DNA of 64,000 nucleotides from Paracyclopina nana. Taxonomy: Eukaryota > Arthropoda > Copepoda > Cyclopoida > Cyclopettidae. The stretch spans positions 4,221,001 through 4,285,000 of the forward strand of contig JAGUCH010000008.1 of the NCBI GenBank assembly GCA_019096065.1, in the 5' to 3' direction. The notes under the pieces are model-generated. The model did no database searches and was not told the DNA's origin. It saw only the letters and a list, made by a program, of their open reading frames with translations. This document shows, in pieces, positions 1 to 9,546 of this stretch (position 1 is the first letter of the stretch; every line of letters begins with the position of its first letter). Position numbers and translations under genes: made by a program.

Positions 1-1678
1 AGTCGCAGTAATCTGCTCCATCCGGCGCCTTGTCTAGTTGTCGATCATCTGGTTCCATCCCGGTCGCATTTCTTGCCCTCGACCTCAACATTTCATAATC
101 CATTGGTCGATTGTCTTCCCATGCCATGACTTGAACTGGGTTGCTCCCTGGTGATGCTGGTTCTGAGGACTCCGTCGAGGTTCCTCTCTGGTCGAGGTTA
201 GGACAACCGCGGTCCATTACCTCATCGACCATATCCGCATCAACTTCTAGGATTTCAATGTTGTCAGTCTGCACCTCAGTGTTGGCAATGGTGACAACTT
301 GAACTCCAGCATCTTGGTGTGTGAGTGCTGCTGCTGTGGCCTTCAGGAGCTCCATGACCTTGTCGACATAATCTCTGGTCAATATTGTCAGCCCCTGCTT
401 AACAGCGCCCAGCTCCTTGATGTCAGTCCATTCCAACCTAACCTTTGTATCTGACATGACAAAAGTGTTCGTGAGAATACCTGACTTATAACATTTTATC
501 AATTTTGGCACAGGCAGCATTCCAATTCCGGTCTCCAATGACTGCACAACTCCCCTTTCGTAGTCCAGGCCTTCGTCCTCCAAGGTGCCGTCGATGTACT
601 TCCCGACGATCTCCGCCTTGGCCGCCGCAATTAGCTGCTCGGTTGGACTCAGAGCATAATTCCATTCAATAACTTCTTCCGGGGCCTTCGCATAGAATAT
701 CTCCAGAAAGAACGGGGAGTAAGACATTGCCAGCGTCTCGCCCACAGTCAGCCCCTTGGCCAGGAGTTGATATCGTCGATACATCCTGTAGATGTCCGCC
801 CTCCGGGCCTTCTTGCGTGCTCTGTAGGTTCTGGCCTCCAAATCCTTCTTTTCACCCCAGTTGTCGTTGGATCCAATGATGACCACGTTTGGGTCGGCGA
901 AGTCCTCAAGAAATATCTTCCTGAGCGACTCGATATCTCGTTCGAACCTAATGACCTTGGAGGCTCCCATCCTCTCCTTCCACTCCGACTGCACATTCTC
1001 CCAGGAGTACGGCGGTTCATCTTCTTCCTCCTCCTCCACCGGGGCCGCCTTTGCTGCCTTGGCCTTCTTGCCACTTGAACCTGGAGTTGACGAGTCTGAG
1101 TTTTTTACCTTTTTGGCCGGTCCCGCCTTCTTCGGTTTTTTCGCTGGGGTCTGAGGACCTTTGGGGGCCGCCCGTTTCTCCGCCTTCACCGTCGCTGCCG
1201 ATGTATCCATGAGCTCGTCGTCCAAGCTCTCATTAAAATCCAGCTCCAATGCCTCGTCCTCGGTCTTGGTCGGATTGGCAGAACCGCTGCAGTCCTGTCC
1301 AATCCTTTTGACCTTGACCGTGGCGGTCTTCAGTTGAGGTTGCTCGTCCTCCTTCGATGGGCCCGCCTTCGGCTCCTCTTCGGCCCCTTTTTGGCTTCTC
1401 CTGCTGCGCTCCGCCATTTCGGTCGCTTCTTGTTCTCTAACTGAATTTTGACCCGTTTTGATTTCGCGAACAATTTTAACGATGGAGGTACTCACAATAA
1501 TATCGAATTGTCCTCGGAGGTCGCGATTCGGAGAAAATTTCCTTTGCCAAATCGTATGAACTCGTCGAATCCACTTTTGCAATTTTACTTGGCTGAGTTG
1601 CTCTGCTGATTTTCTCAGCTTTTCGCGCGTCTTTTTGCCAATGCTCTTAAGTACAGAGTATAGTCGTCGCTGATACAT
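1..1678 (-). CDS. Additional ORF downstream of BEL gag-pol (partial)
   Basis: An uninterrupted frame opens with ATG at 1678 (89 nt past the pol stop) and is still open at base 1, giving at least 559 codons. A second in-frame ATG is at 1417 (local start MAERSRRSQKG). The first 85 residues are very basic. Residues about 88-230 are low-complexity and rich in Lys, Ala, Pro and Glu, with an acidic run before the motif YSWENVQSEWKERMG. After that the protein looks folded (segments RKIFLEDFADPNVVIIGSND and RRYQLLAKGLTVGETLAMSY). I see no signal peptide and no membrane segment, so although it sits where an env gene would sit, it does not look like a glycoprotein. A possible splice acceptor (atatcag, exon from 1725) lies between the pol stop and the ATG. 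Family not recognised. It could also be a structural or nucleic-acid-binding protein of the element. Confidence 0.75.
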   Translation of the reverse strand, partial: MYQRRLYSVLKSIGKKTREKLRKSAEQLSQVKLQKWIRRVHTIWQRKFSPNRDLRGQFDIIVSTSIVKIVREIKTGQNSVREQEATEMAERSRRSQKGAEEEPKAGPSKEDEQPQLKTATVKVKRIGQDCSGSANPTKTEDEALELDFNESLDDELMDTSAATVKAEKRAAPKGPQTPAKKPKKAGPAKKVKNSDSSTPGSSGKKAKAAKAAPVEEEEEDEPPYSWENVQSEWKERMGASKVIRFERDIESLRKIFLEDFADPNVVIIGSNDNWGEKKDLEARTYRARKKARRADIYRMYRRYQLLAKGLTVGETLAMSYSPFFLEIFYAKAPEEVIEWNYALSPTEQLIAAAKAEIVGKYIDGTLEDEGLDYERGVVQSLETGIGMLPVPKLIKCYKSGILTNTFVMSDTKVRLEWTDIKELGAVKQGLTILTRDYVDKVMELLKATAAALTHQDAGVQVVTIANTEVQTDNIEILEVDADMVDEVMDRGCPNLDQRGTSTESSEPASPGSNPVQVMAWEDNRPMDYEMLRSRARNATGMEPDDRQLDKAPDGADYCD

Positions 1679-1767
1679 TTCGTAAAGAATTAATTTGTGT
1701 GGTGTGGTGTAATTTGTGGTGTGTGCTGATATTATTTGGGTGTGCTATTAGGCTTTATTCAATTAAT

Positions 1768-4700
1768 TTACAACTGTAAGTGTGGTAATGAAGTGACTGG
1801 GGCCAATTGTCTGATGCCCCTTTCCACGAGACCATGTTTGCACGCTACTTTTGCCTTTCGCACTAACCCATCAGCACTGTGTGAGACTTCTTTGATTTGC
1901 CCCACCGACCACTTGCTTCTTTTTATTTTCAGGTCTTCCTCGGCCACCACAACCAAGTCTCCGACCTTTATGTTCTGCGATTGTTTCAACCACTTACTCC
2001 GTTTGTGTAGTTCTTGTAGATAATAGTCCCTCCAAAGGGCCTGGAATTTGTCCACTTCTTGGCTGAGCACCCGCACGTGATATTCGACTGAATTAATCTC
2101 TGACAAGATGCCCGTATCACCGACCCTTCCAATGATCAAATGGTTAGGCGTGACGATGACCTCTGCTGAATTCTTCGTTTTCAGTATCGCCATGGGTCTA
2201 GAATTGACCACATCTTCTGCCGCTGCCACCCATGTTCTGAAAACTTCAACATCCACCGCTCCGTGGTCCATTGAGTCATTCACTGCTTTTTTAGCGAGCT
2301 TTACAAAACTTTCCACTTGTCCATTCGCTTCGTGATCCCTTGGTGCGTTCATATTCCATTTCTGGACATAATTACTCGTTCTTACAATTACTTGTGCCCA
2401 GTCTATCTCTTCATCTTCATGAGTCAGCTTTTTGTCCCTTTCCTCGGCTTTCCACAGTCTGCACATCTTCTTGAAAGACCCCCCATTGTCTGAGTGTACT
2501 TCACTTATTGGTCCTCTTCTGGCCGCTATTCTCGACATTGCCATGACCAAGCTCTCTGTGGATAGCCCAAGAGTCATTTCCAGTGTGACCACTTTGGTCT
2601 GGAGACATACTGCCACCAAGATATATGCTCGCACGGTCTTCCTGCAGAATGTCAAGTCCTTGAATCCAGTGAAGTCGATCGCTATTTGTGCGCATGGTTT
2701 GATGTGACTGAGCTTTAGATTTGGGGTTGCTCCCATCAACTGGCTCATGAGCGGAGCATGCAGCCTGTTGCATTGGGCGCAGTCCTTGGTGATCCTCCTC
2801 GCTATGGCCCTCAGCGCTGGGCCTGTCATCTCTATGGTGAGCTTCAACCACAACTCGTCGTTTCTGACATGCCTGTTTGTTCTATGCACTGCCCAGGCAT
2901 ACAGATAGAACGGCCAACTGTCCGCTGCTATGATTGGAAACATCCTGGACTGTGACAGCTCTGTTTGGTTGTACAGTCTGGTTCTAGCTCTAAGGATTCC
3001 TGCCACATCCATTTGTGGGCAGAGTTTCTTCAGGTCTTTTCTCATCCAGTTGCCAGTCTGCTCATAATGTTGCAGATCCGTGCCAAATTGAAGCCACTGT
3101 CCATGTATCAGAAGTTTCTCCACCATTGTAGCAGCGTCATCCGCCTCAATTATCTCACCCGGCATGGCGTGTCTTTTTCTTCCCCAATACGCTGCCCTCA
3201 CCAGAGCTCTGACCAAGATCGACCACCTAAAGGCCCGCTCTTTGAGCTCCAGATTTTTTATGCTTCTGTGTACTTCGTTCGCTTGCTCCACCTGCTTTTG
3301 ACCTCCCCACTTCACTGCATGTGGTCTTATAATGCCTGTGCTTGTGGTGGAGATCAGGGTAGGACAACTGCAGTCCATTCCCAGCAAGGTGATGTCGCCT
3401 TTTCCTGGCAACTCATCCCATCTGACTTTCAGCTTCGTGACGGGTAGCTCGTCCAGTTTCCACTTGAAAAATTCTGGTCCTTCCCAGTACAATGTGGCCT
3501 CCGCCAGCTGTGCTGCTGAGGCTCCTCTCGACGGAATGTCACTAGGGTTATCATGAGTGCCGATGTGATTCCAATGGTTGACGTCAGATGTATCTGATAT
3601 TTCGATTGCCCTGTTTCTTACATAGACATCTCTCTCAACACCTGCTTTCTTGATCCAACACAGCACTGGGTGGTTGTCAACCCAGTAGTAAATCCTGTCT
3701 TTGGGGATCTTCAGCAAGTCTCTCAGTCTTACGGCCAACCTGGCGCTGAGCAGGCATCCTGCCAACTCGACCTCTGGAATCCTTCTCGGCTTCAAACTCT
3801 GCATGCGACCCTTAGTGGTGACCCAATGTACTTCATTTGATCCTTCATTTGTCAAGTAGGCCGCCGTAGCAAATGCGATGTCCGATCCATCGCTGCACAT
3901 ATGCATGACTGTTTTCTCATTGATGTTCTGGATCATCTTTCTTGGATATTTGATTTGCTGTGCCTCTGTCATTTCTTTCAACCAAGCTCTGTACTCCTTG
4001 ACTGCTTCCTTGACCACTGGGTGCGTCATTGTTGACAACTCCGTGTCCCAATTTATAGATACTTCTCTTGCAGCCACATGGATTTTTTGGAGGCATCTTC
4101 TCGCCTTTATTAGCCAGGGGAACAATGCTCCCAATGGGTCAAAGACCTTCGCGATTTCACTTGCCATGCCTCTCTTGGTGACTGAGATTTGTTGGATTGG
4201 CCGTAGTTTATATCCAATGGTGTCCGTGGCGGGATCCCACTTCAGACCCAATGTCGAATGCACTTGATCTTCAGTGTCCTTGATCACCATAGCTTTTGCT
4301 CTCAGCTCTTGCGGTATGTCCCTCAACGCTTCTTCACTGTTGGACACAAACTTTCTAAGATTCATGCCGCAGTCCGCCAGCAGTCGCTTCAGTTCATTGG
4401 TGACCTCCCTGGCCTCCTCCGCGGCCTCGAATGACATGATGGCATCGTCCATGTACACTCTGGCTGCCTTTTTGAGTTTATCACTGCCATAGAGGTTGAT
4501 GTGGTGCTTAACCACGAAATTTGCCACGCTTGGCGCTGCTCTGAGCCCGAATGGCCACCTGGTGAACTGAAACGGTTTCCCATCCACAAAGATGCGCACG
4601 TATCTTCTATCTTTCTCGGGTAACGCAATCATCAAATACATTTTTTCGATGTCAGCCACAACTGCTACTTCGCCCACTCTAAATTCGACCATGGTATCAA

Positions 4701-7700
4701 AAATATCTGCTAAGAAATTGGGTCCAGTGTGTTGTTGTTCATTTATTGAGGTCCCTGCAAATTTCTGTTTAGCATTATACACAAATCGATACTTAGTCGT
4801 CTCGCTTTCATGTTTGGCCACACAGAAGTAAGGTAGGAAGTAACTGTTGAGCCAATCCCACTCTGGCACTGGCTCTATGATTCCAAGTTTCAAGTATTCT
4901 GCCATGGTCGCCGACACTGCCTCAGCCACTCCTGCATCCCTTTTGTGCTTCATGTCAAGAGTTCTTTGCATTGCCAAGCACTGATGATAGTTCTTCGGTA
5001 GTTCTGGTACTTCTGCGATCCATGGTATAGCTACCTCCCAAAGACCCTCATCCGTTCTTCTGATGCTCGCTTTCATTTTCCTCAACGCATCTTCCTCCGC
5101 CAGGTTGAACCGAGTGATGGCTTTCTCTGCTCTGTCAATGCCTACAGATTCCAGGCCGAACTGTCGATCCCACATGTATTGAAGTGCGTCATCTGACAAT
5201 GCTCCGACCACATTGAATTCTTTCCAATTTGTTACAAGGCCTGTGAAGTCACTCATTCCATCGCTGTTGTGCAACACTGTCCACCCCAGCGGGGACTTCC
5301 GAGCCAGTGGGCCTCCAGTTACCATCACATCCTCATGGGACATCATCATGTTCGTGTTGTCAAATCCTATTAACACGCCCACTCCACCCGCGCAGGGCTT
5401 TGGAAAGTCAATATGGGCTATCTGGTCAAATGTCAGCTTCAGTTCATTGGGGTCCACCGGGGTAATACTCGCGGGTAGGTTGAATGTTCTGCACTTGATC
5501 TCGTGACTCTCAGCCTGTCCAGCCGCTCGCACAAATATTTTTCCTTGTACTGATGGTTGCCGTACGATTCTGTCATCTCCAACCACCTGGACTGCGAACT
5601 GCTTTCTCTTTCCTTTGAGGCCAATTTTCTTTGCGATTTCTGGTTGGATTAACGTCACACTTGAGCCTTGATCCAGAAGGGCATTCGTCAATGTCGAGTT
5701 CGCGAACTCTTCATTGTTCGCAATTTCCACTGGCACCGTCATCCACGACCTAACTGGTTTGGTGACCAATGCTATCATTTCCACCTCTTCCTCCACCTTG
5801 GCCTCGCTTTCAGAGGGACAACTGCAGTCCCTGCCTACTAACGTGGCGTTATCCTTAGAGCTAATTTTTGCTTGAAGCTCTGACATTTGCTTCAGCATCA
5901 ATGCCATTTGTTGCTCCAATTCTTCCTTGGGTTTTTCTGATCTGGTTGTGTTGTTCTTCACATGGAGTTTCGTGTGATGTCTGAGCGACCCACATTCCTT
6001 GCATGTATCTGAACTTCTGCAATCCGAGGCTGCGTGTTTGCTCTTCAGACACCTTGGGCAGAGCTTCGCCGCAATAATCTTGTCTCTGATCACTTTGAAG
6101 TCGAACTTGTCCCACTCTTTGCATTCAACTCCTTTGTGTCCCGTTTTGTCACACACAAAGCATTTTCCTGCTCCCCTTGCCAGTGCGACCACATCCTCAT
6201 CGAATTCTGCTCCGCCAAGGCCCCAATCATCCTCCAGTCGATCATCTTCTTCGTCTGACTCTCCAAAGAATACAGCATCTTGCTCATCCGAGTCGTCGAA
6301 CTTCTCGGTGAATAGTGTGTTTTCACTTGCTGCCCTTTGGTAGCCTCTTCTGCCATCTCTATCACGTGTTCTGTATTGGCTTGTTGACTGGGTCAATCTC
6401 CTTGGCTGCTCTTGGCGTCGATAGCCCTGCTTGTCGTATTGTATGATACTTTCTTTGGGGCCCCCCCTGATTCCTTTGGTAATCAGTGCTGCTTTTTTAC
6501 TTCTGATGTGGGCGGTGCACCTCACTTGTGTCCAAGTCAGGAACAGCCTTAGGCTGTCTTGTGATTGCTTCATTTCTTGCCTGTATCGCTCATAATCCCT
6601 CCTTGTATAGTTGTCCATCCTGAGGCATGCAAGTATGCCATGCGTGGCCTCCAGCGGGTGTTTTCCTGCTCTGCCATACCAGTCCAAGATCTCCTCCACG
6701 TGTGCGTTGGTGTCCCAGATGGTATTTATGTCCTTGAGCGTCATTTCTGGGTAATCTCTTAGTTGTGTGAGCAAGTCCTGGATCATTTCGTCCGGCTCCA
6801 CTGGAGTGTCTCCAAAGATCTTGTCCAATGTCATGATGGCATCAGAGAACCCTTCTCTGGTTGGATCACATCTCGCCACAGCTGTGGCCAACTTGCCACT
6901 GACCCATGAGAATAGGCGATGCGTCTTTTCAAACCAATCCATGTTCTTCTTTGTGGCAATTCTGGCCCACACTGCATATTTGAATTGTCTGTATTGTGAT
7001 GGGTTTGACCCGTCAAAGTTGATCCTCAGCGGCTGCTCCTTGTGGGTATCTGCTGGTGCGAGAGGGTCATAAAATTGTTCCAAGTTAACAGCCGAGTGCA
7101 AGTCATCCCAATTGGGTTGTTCGTATGTTTTCCTCAGCACTATGTCAATCATGGTGTTTTGCGACAGGAGTGACTCTTCAAATTGTCTTTTCTGCTTAAA
7201 TTGTACACTGTTACGTTGCATCCCGGTCAACGCGACGTCAGCACTAAAGATGTTGCCAACTGTGTCAGGAAATTCGAATCTGATCAACTGCTCCGACAAT
7301 GTCTTTGGTGTTTCTGGTTGTTCTGTTTTCAGCTTGGATGGCCTCGTCTCTTCTAATGCTCTCATGCAACCATCACACTCTTTTTCTCTCAAAATGAGCG
7401 TCGTCACATCAATGGTAATTTTCTGGTCGGGTGGCAGATTGATAATAGCGTCATGACACTCTTTAATCGTCTGTCTCAGCTCCAGCATCTTGTGCTTGTA
7501 ATTGTCCTTGATCAATGTGCCCGTTTTTGCTTGTCGCCACAGCCTCTCCATGTCTTTCAGTTCGGCCGTCTTCACTTCGTGTTTTACAGCCAGATCTGCC
7601 ACTTCCTGTCCATTGGGAGTCGGTTGGTTGCTTGCCTGAGGTTGCCCTCCGACTGTGGTGGTCTCGTTCACCGGTTCTTCCCCCGCTGACTCATCGCTTC

Positions 7701-8406
7701 CAGTGGCTGCCCACTCCGCTGTGGTGAGCTTCCTTACCACACTTCCAGCTTTCACCACCTCCAACTTCACTGCTCTCTGCATTGCCGCCACCTGATTGGC
7801 GAATTCGGCTTTACTCGACTCCGCCAGAATTTCTTCAACTTGCTTCAGCTCCACCGGCATTTCCTCCAGGATCTTCTCCAGTCTCGCTTTTCCTTTGGCT
7901 GCCTTCTTACTTGTTGGGGCGGTTTTTATGGCCGCGATCACTGTTTCCACAGCTTCCGCCATAGACGCTTTCGTCTCCAACCAGTGCTCCCATGCCGGGT
8001 CCGGATTGGCTGTCGCCATGTTGTCCAGGCGACTCGGCAAGATGAGCTGCTTGCGCTTGGATGGTACAGTTGTGAACTCCTGCTCCGTCACGTCCACCTC
8101 GGCTGGCGTGTCTTCTAGAAGCAAGCCAAAAGCAGTTGTGAGCCCAAATTGAATCGTCGGGTCCGGGTGACCCGCCACAACAGCCGACTGATCCAAAGAA
8201 AGCCTTCTCCTGAACTCTGCAGCTCTCTCCTCGGCCTCTCTCTGCTTTTGTTCGTCGGTCTGCCTGCTGGACATCAGGGCGTGGCTATATGTTCTTGAAT
8301 ATGGCCCCTCAGGCTGCTTGACAGCTGGTTTGGACCTAAAATTGTATTTCTTCGGTGACGACTGCAACACTTGTTCCAACTTTCCTTTTTTCTGCTGCCG
8401 ACTCAT
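1768..8406 (-). CDS. BEL/Pao gag-pol polyprotein
   Basis: One frame of 2212 codons from ATG at 8406 (MSRQQKKGKLEQ). The frame is open 11 codons further upstream but without another ATG. Approximate residues: coiled, charged gag to about 740; zinc-knuckle cysteine clusters at about 746 (CFVCDKTGHKGVEC), 782 and 807; retropepsin-like aspartic protease with ALLDQGSSVTLI at about 905; reverse transcriptase with YMDD at about 1316; RNase H region with CSDGSDIAFATAAY at about 1504; integrase with acidic residues in AIDFTGF (about 1909), HSDNGG (about 1970) and NGQVESF (about 2027); a C-terminal integrase-associated domain (about 2110-2200). No frameshift or stop is seen, so it is coding-competent. 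The products would copy the element's RNA into DNA and insert it. The neighbouring LTR and primer site confirm orientation. Confidence 0.95.
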   Translation of the reverse strand: MSRQQKKGKLEQVLQSSPKKYNFRSKPAVKQPEGPYSRTYSHALMSSRQTDEQKQREAEERAAEFRRRLSLDQSAVVAGHPDPTIQFGLTTAFGLLLEDTPAEVDVTEQEFTTVPSKRKQLILPSRLDNMATANPDPAWEHWLETKASMAEAVETVIAAIKTAPTSKKAAKGKARLEKILEEMPVELKQVEEILAESSKAEFANQVAAMQRAVKLEVVKAGSVVRKLTTAEWAATGSDESAGEEPVNETTTVGGQPQASNQPTPNGQEVADLAVKHEVKTAELKDMERLWRQAKTGTLIKDNYKHKMLELRQTIKECHDAIINLPPDQKITIDVTTLILREKECDGCMRALEETRPSKLKTEQPETPKTLSEQLIRFEFPDTVGNIFSADVALTGMQRNSVQFKQKRQFEESLLSQNTMIDIVLRKTYEQPNWDDLHSAVNLEQFYDPLAPADTHKEQPLRINFDGSNPSQYRQFKYAVWARIATKKNMDWFEKTHRLFSWVSGKLATAVARCDPTREGFSDAIMTLDKIFGDTPVEPDEMIQDLLTQLRDYPEMTLKDINTIWDTNAHVEEILDWYGRAGKHPLEATHGILACLRMDNYTRRDYERYRQEMKQSQDSLRLFLTWTQVRCTAHIRSKKAALITKGIRGGPKESIIQYDKQGYRRQEQPRRLTQSTSQYRTRDRDGRRGYQRAASENTLFTEKFDDSDEQDAVFFGESDEEDDRLEDDWGLGGAEFDEDVVALARGAGKCFVCDKTGHKGVECKEWDKFDFKVIRDKIIAAKLCPRCLKSKHAASDCRSSDTCKECGSLRHHTKLHVKNNTTRSEKPKEELEQQMALMLKQMSELQAKISSKDNATLVGRDCSCPSESEAKVEEEVEMIALVTKPVRSWMTVPVEIANNEEFANSTLTNALLDQGSSVTLIQPEIAKKIGLKGKRKQFAVQVVGDDRIVRQPSVQGKIFVRAAGQAESHEIKCRTFNLPASITPVDPNELKLTFDQIAHIDFPKPCAGGVGVLIGFDNTNMMMSHEDVMVTGGPLARKSPLGWTVLHNSDGMSDFTGLVTNWKEFNVVGALSDDALQYMWDRQFGLESVGIDRAEKAITRFNLAEEDALRKMKASIRRTDEGLWEVAIPWIAEVPELPKNYHQCLAMQRTLDMKHKRDAGVAEAVSATMAEYLKLGIIEPVPEWDWLNSYFLPYFCVAKHESETTKYRFVYNAKQKFAGTSINEQQHTGPNFLADIFDTMVEFRVGEVAVVADIEKMYLMIALPEKDRRYVRIFVDGKPFQFTRWPFGLRAAPSVANFVVKHHINLYGSDKLKKAARVYMDDAIMSFEAAEEAREVTNELKRLLADCGMNLRKFVSNSEEALRDIPQELRAKAMVIKDTEDQVHSTLGLKWDPATDTIGYKLRPIQQISVTKRGMASEIAKVFDPLGALFPWLIKARRCLQKIHVAAREVSINWDTELSTMTHPVVKEAVKEYRAWLKEMTEAQQIKYPRKMIQNINEKTVMHMCSDGSDIAFATAAYLTNEGSNEVHWVTTKGRMQSLKPRRIPEVELAGCLLSARLAVRLRDLLKIPKDRIYYWVDNHPVLCWIKKAGVERDVYVRNRAIEISDTSDVNHWNHIGTHDNPSDIPSRGASAAQLAEATLYWEGPEFFKWKLDELPVTKLKVRWDELPGKGDITLLGMDCSCPTLISTTSTGIIRPHAVKWGGQKQVEQANEVHRSIKNLELKERAFRWSILVRALVRAAYWGRKRHAMPGEIIEADDAATMVEKLLIHGQWLQFGTDLQHYEQTGNWMRKDLKKLCPQMDVAGILRARTRLYNQTELSQSRMFPIIAADSWPFYLYAWAVHRTNRHVRNDELWLKLTIEMTGPALRAIARRITKDCAQCNRLHAPLMSQLMGATPNLKLSHIKPCAQIAIDFTGFKDLTFCRKTVRAYILVAVCLQTKVVTLEMTLGLSTESLVMAMSRIAARRGPISEVHSDNGGSFKKMCRLWKAEERDKKLTHEDEEIDWAQVIVRTSNYVQKWNMNAPRDHEANGQVESFVKLAKKAVNDSMDHGAVDVEVFRTWVAAAEDVVNSRPMAILKTKNSAEVIVTPNHLIIGRVGDTGILSEINSVEYHVRVLSQEVDKFQALWRDYYLQELHKRSKWLKQSQNIKVGDLVVVAEEDLKIKRSKWSVGQIKEVSHSADGLVRKAKVACKHGLVERGIRQLAPVTSLPHLQL

Positions 8407-8900
8407 GGGCCTCGCCCGGTCAAGCACTTCCCACGACAACCGCGGTCCTGTGGAAGTATTCTGCTTGCTCTAACCAATGAAATAATTCCAGCTCAATTCT
8501 TTTTCGTCTTTTCTATTTCACTATGCACAAAACAACAACAACACCGACGCTCAATCTCTCCCTCCTTCTCGCAGCGCTTCCAGATGCCGCTCTGCGAAAG
8601 TTCCCCAAAACTCGTCCGAGAATGCCAATCTTGGTTGTATCTGGGTTGCCGAGATCTGGTTGCTGCCGATGCTTGGCTTCACCGTCGTGCGTACGTGCGT
8701 CAATTTTCTGTTTTCAAAGATGGCGGTAGTCCCCTCGGTTTGAAAACGTCTTCTTCAAGATGGCGGCAGTCCCCTCAGTCTTGAAGAAGCCTCTTGTCCC
8801 CTCTGTTTTCCTAGGTGGCGGGCAGTGACTGTCCCCTCAGTCTGGAAAACTGGTGTTTGCTCGGCTCGATGAGAAACTTGATATCCAGGATCGTTAGGAT
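8407..8900 (-). other. Untranslated leader of the BEL element
   Basis: This is the stretch between the primer-binding site and the gag ATG. It holds three imperfect copies of a unit containing GATGGCGG(T/C)AGTCCCCTC (plus-strand reading) near 8719, 8759 and 8813, with partly complementary flanks. Packaging or dimerisation signals usually sit in this position in LTR elements. That role is inferred. Confidence 0.6.
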
Positions 8901-8918
8901 CTCCTTAGTTGGGTGCCA
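8901..8918 (-). other. Primer-binding site for tRNA-primed minus-strand synthesis
   Basis: On the element's sense strand it starts with TGGCACCCAACT directly after the LTR end (...ACTACA). The plus strand therefore reads like a tRNA 3' end finishing in CCA. The tRNA species was not assigned. Confidence 0.75.
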
Positions 8919-9171
8919 TGTAGTCTGAGTCTGGGTTGATCAAGATGACGAGGTCGAAGGATCGACCAGGATGGACGTGCAAAGGAAGATGGATGTCAAC
9001 GATCAGCTTGCCTTTGCTATGAGAATATGGATGAGCGTGGTGAATCTAAAAGACTTGATAATAAAACTTGGTTAGAGATATCGAAATACGAATCGAATAA
9101 CAGATTTTTATTGATCTGAACTCGAGAAATGCTGATAACGTAATGACAATGTAGCGGGAAAAAGTACAACA
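8919..9171 (-). repeat. 5' long terminal repeat of the BEL element
   Basis: About 253 bp. On the element's sense strand it begins TGTTGTAC and ends GACTACA, with TG...CA termini, and is followed at once by the primer-binding site. It contains AATAAA on the sense strand near 9108-9115, a plausible polyadenylation signal. The outer boundary at 9171 is the weakest point, because no second LTR is available for comparison. Confidence 0.75.
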
Positions 9172-9546
9172 GCTGCTGCTGAGATGGCGTCACAACAAAA
9201 CCACCGAGAGTCTCAACAAATCTTGTTCAGACAGCTCTTGACATCGAGGAGTGTATGAATAATAACACTGGAGCAAAATTGGATCTGCGTAGAAGTGATC
9301 ATCCTCCCTCTTTGGAAGCATGCAGAAGGGGGACTGACCAGTAGCAGCTGTAATCATGGCTTGCCAATAATCGTTCTTGGACTTAAGCCAGCAGAAATCT
9401 ACTGCCATAACAAGCCCCAATTTTGCGGCTGACCTAAAAATGCATCATTAGCTGGGGCATGTCAGTAGCTGCCTTGGCCCAATCTGTTTGTTTCCCACGT
9501 GCCAAATACCAGTTGTGTGTATAATCTGTTTGCCTTTCAATTTCAG

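Larger units (their letters stand above)
1..9171 (-). mobile_element. BEL/Pao-type LTR retrotransposon, left part outside window
   Basis: On the minus strand the order is LTR (8919-9171), primer-binding site, about 495 nt leader, gag-pol (8406-1768), then a further open frame (1678 to base 1). The second LTR is not seen and must lie left of the window. The pol domain order (protease, reverse transcriptase, RNase H, integrase, C-terminal integrase-associated domain) and the fused gag-pol frame are those of the BEL/Pao superfamily. The long uninterrupted frame argues for a young copy. The target-site duplication cannot be tested because only one end is visible. Confidence 0.9.

Noticed and set aside
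1420-1768. Possible second LTR between pol and the downstream ORF
   Set aside because: Compared by eye with the LTR at 8919-9171: no shared TGTTGTAC start, ACTACA end or internal similarity, and the ORF is in frame from 1678.
8371-8784. Plus-strand frame of 137 codons
   Set aside because: Lies antisense to the retroelement leader and gag start. The repeats and reverse-strand coding explain it.
9190-9420. Minus-strand frame of 76 codons with a plausible upstream acceptor (tgcatttttag)
   Set aside because: Fairly protein-like composition, but no ATG, no partner exon and no recognisable domain. It ends next to the LTR boundary. Too weak to call.
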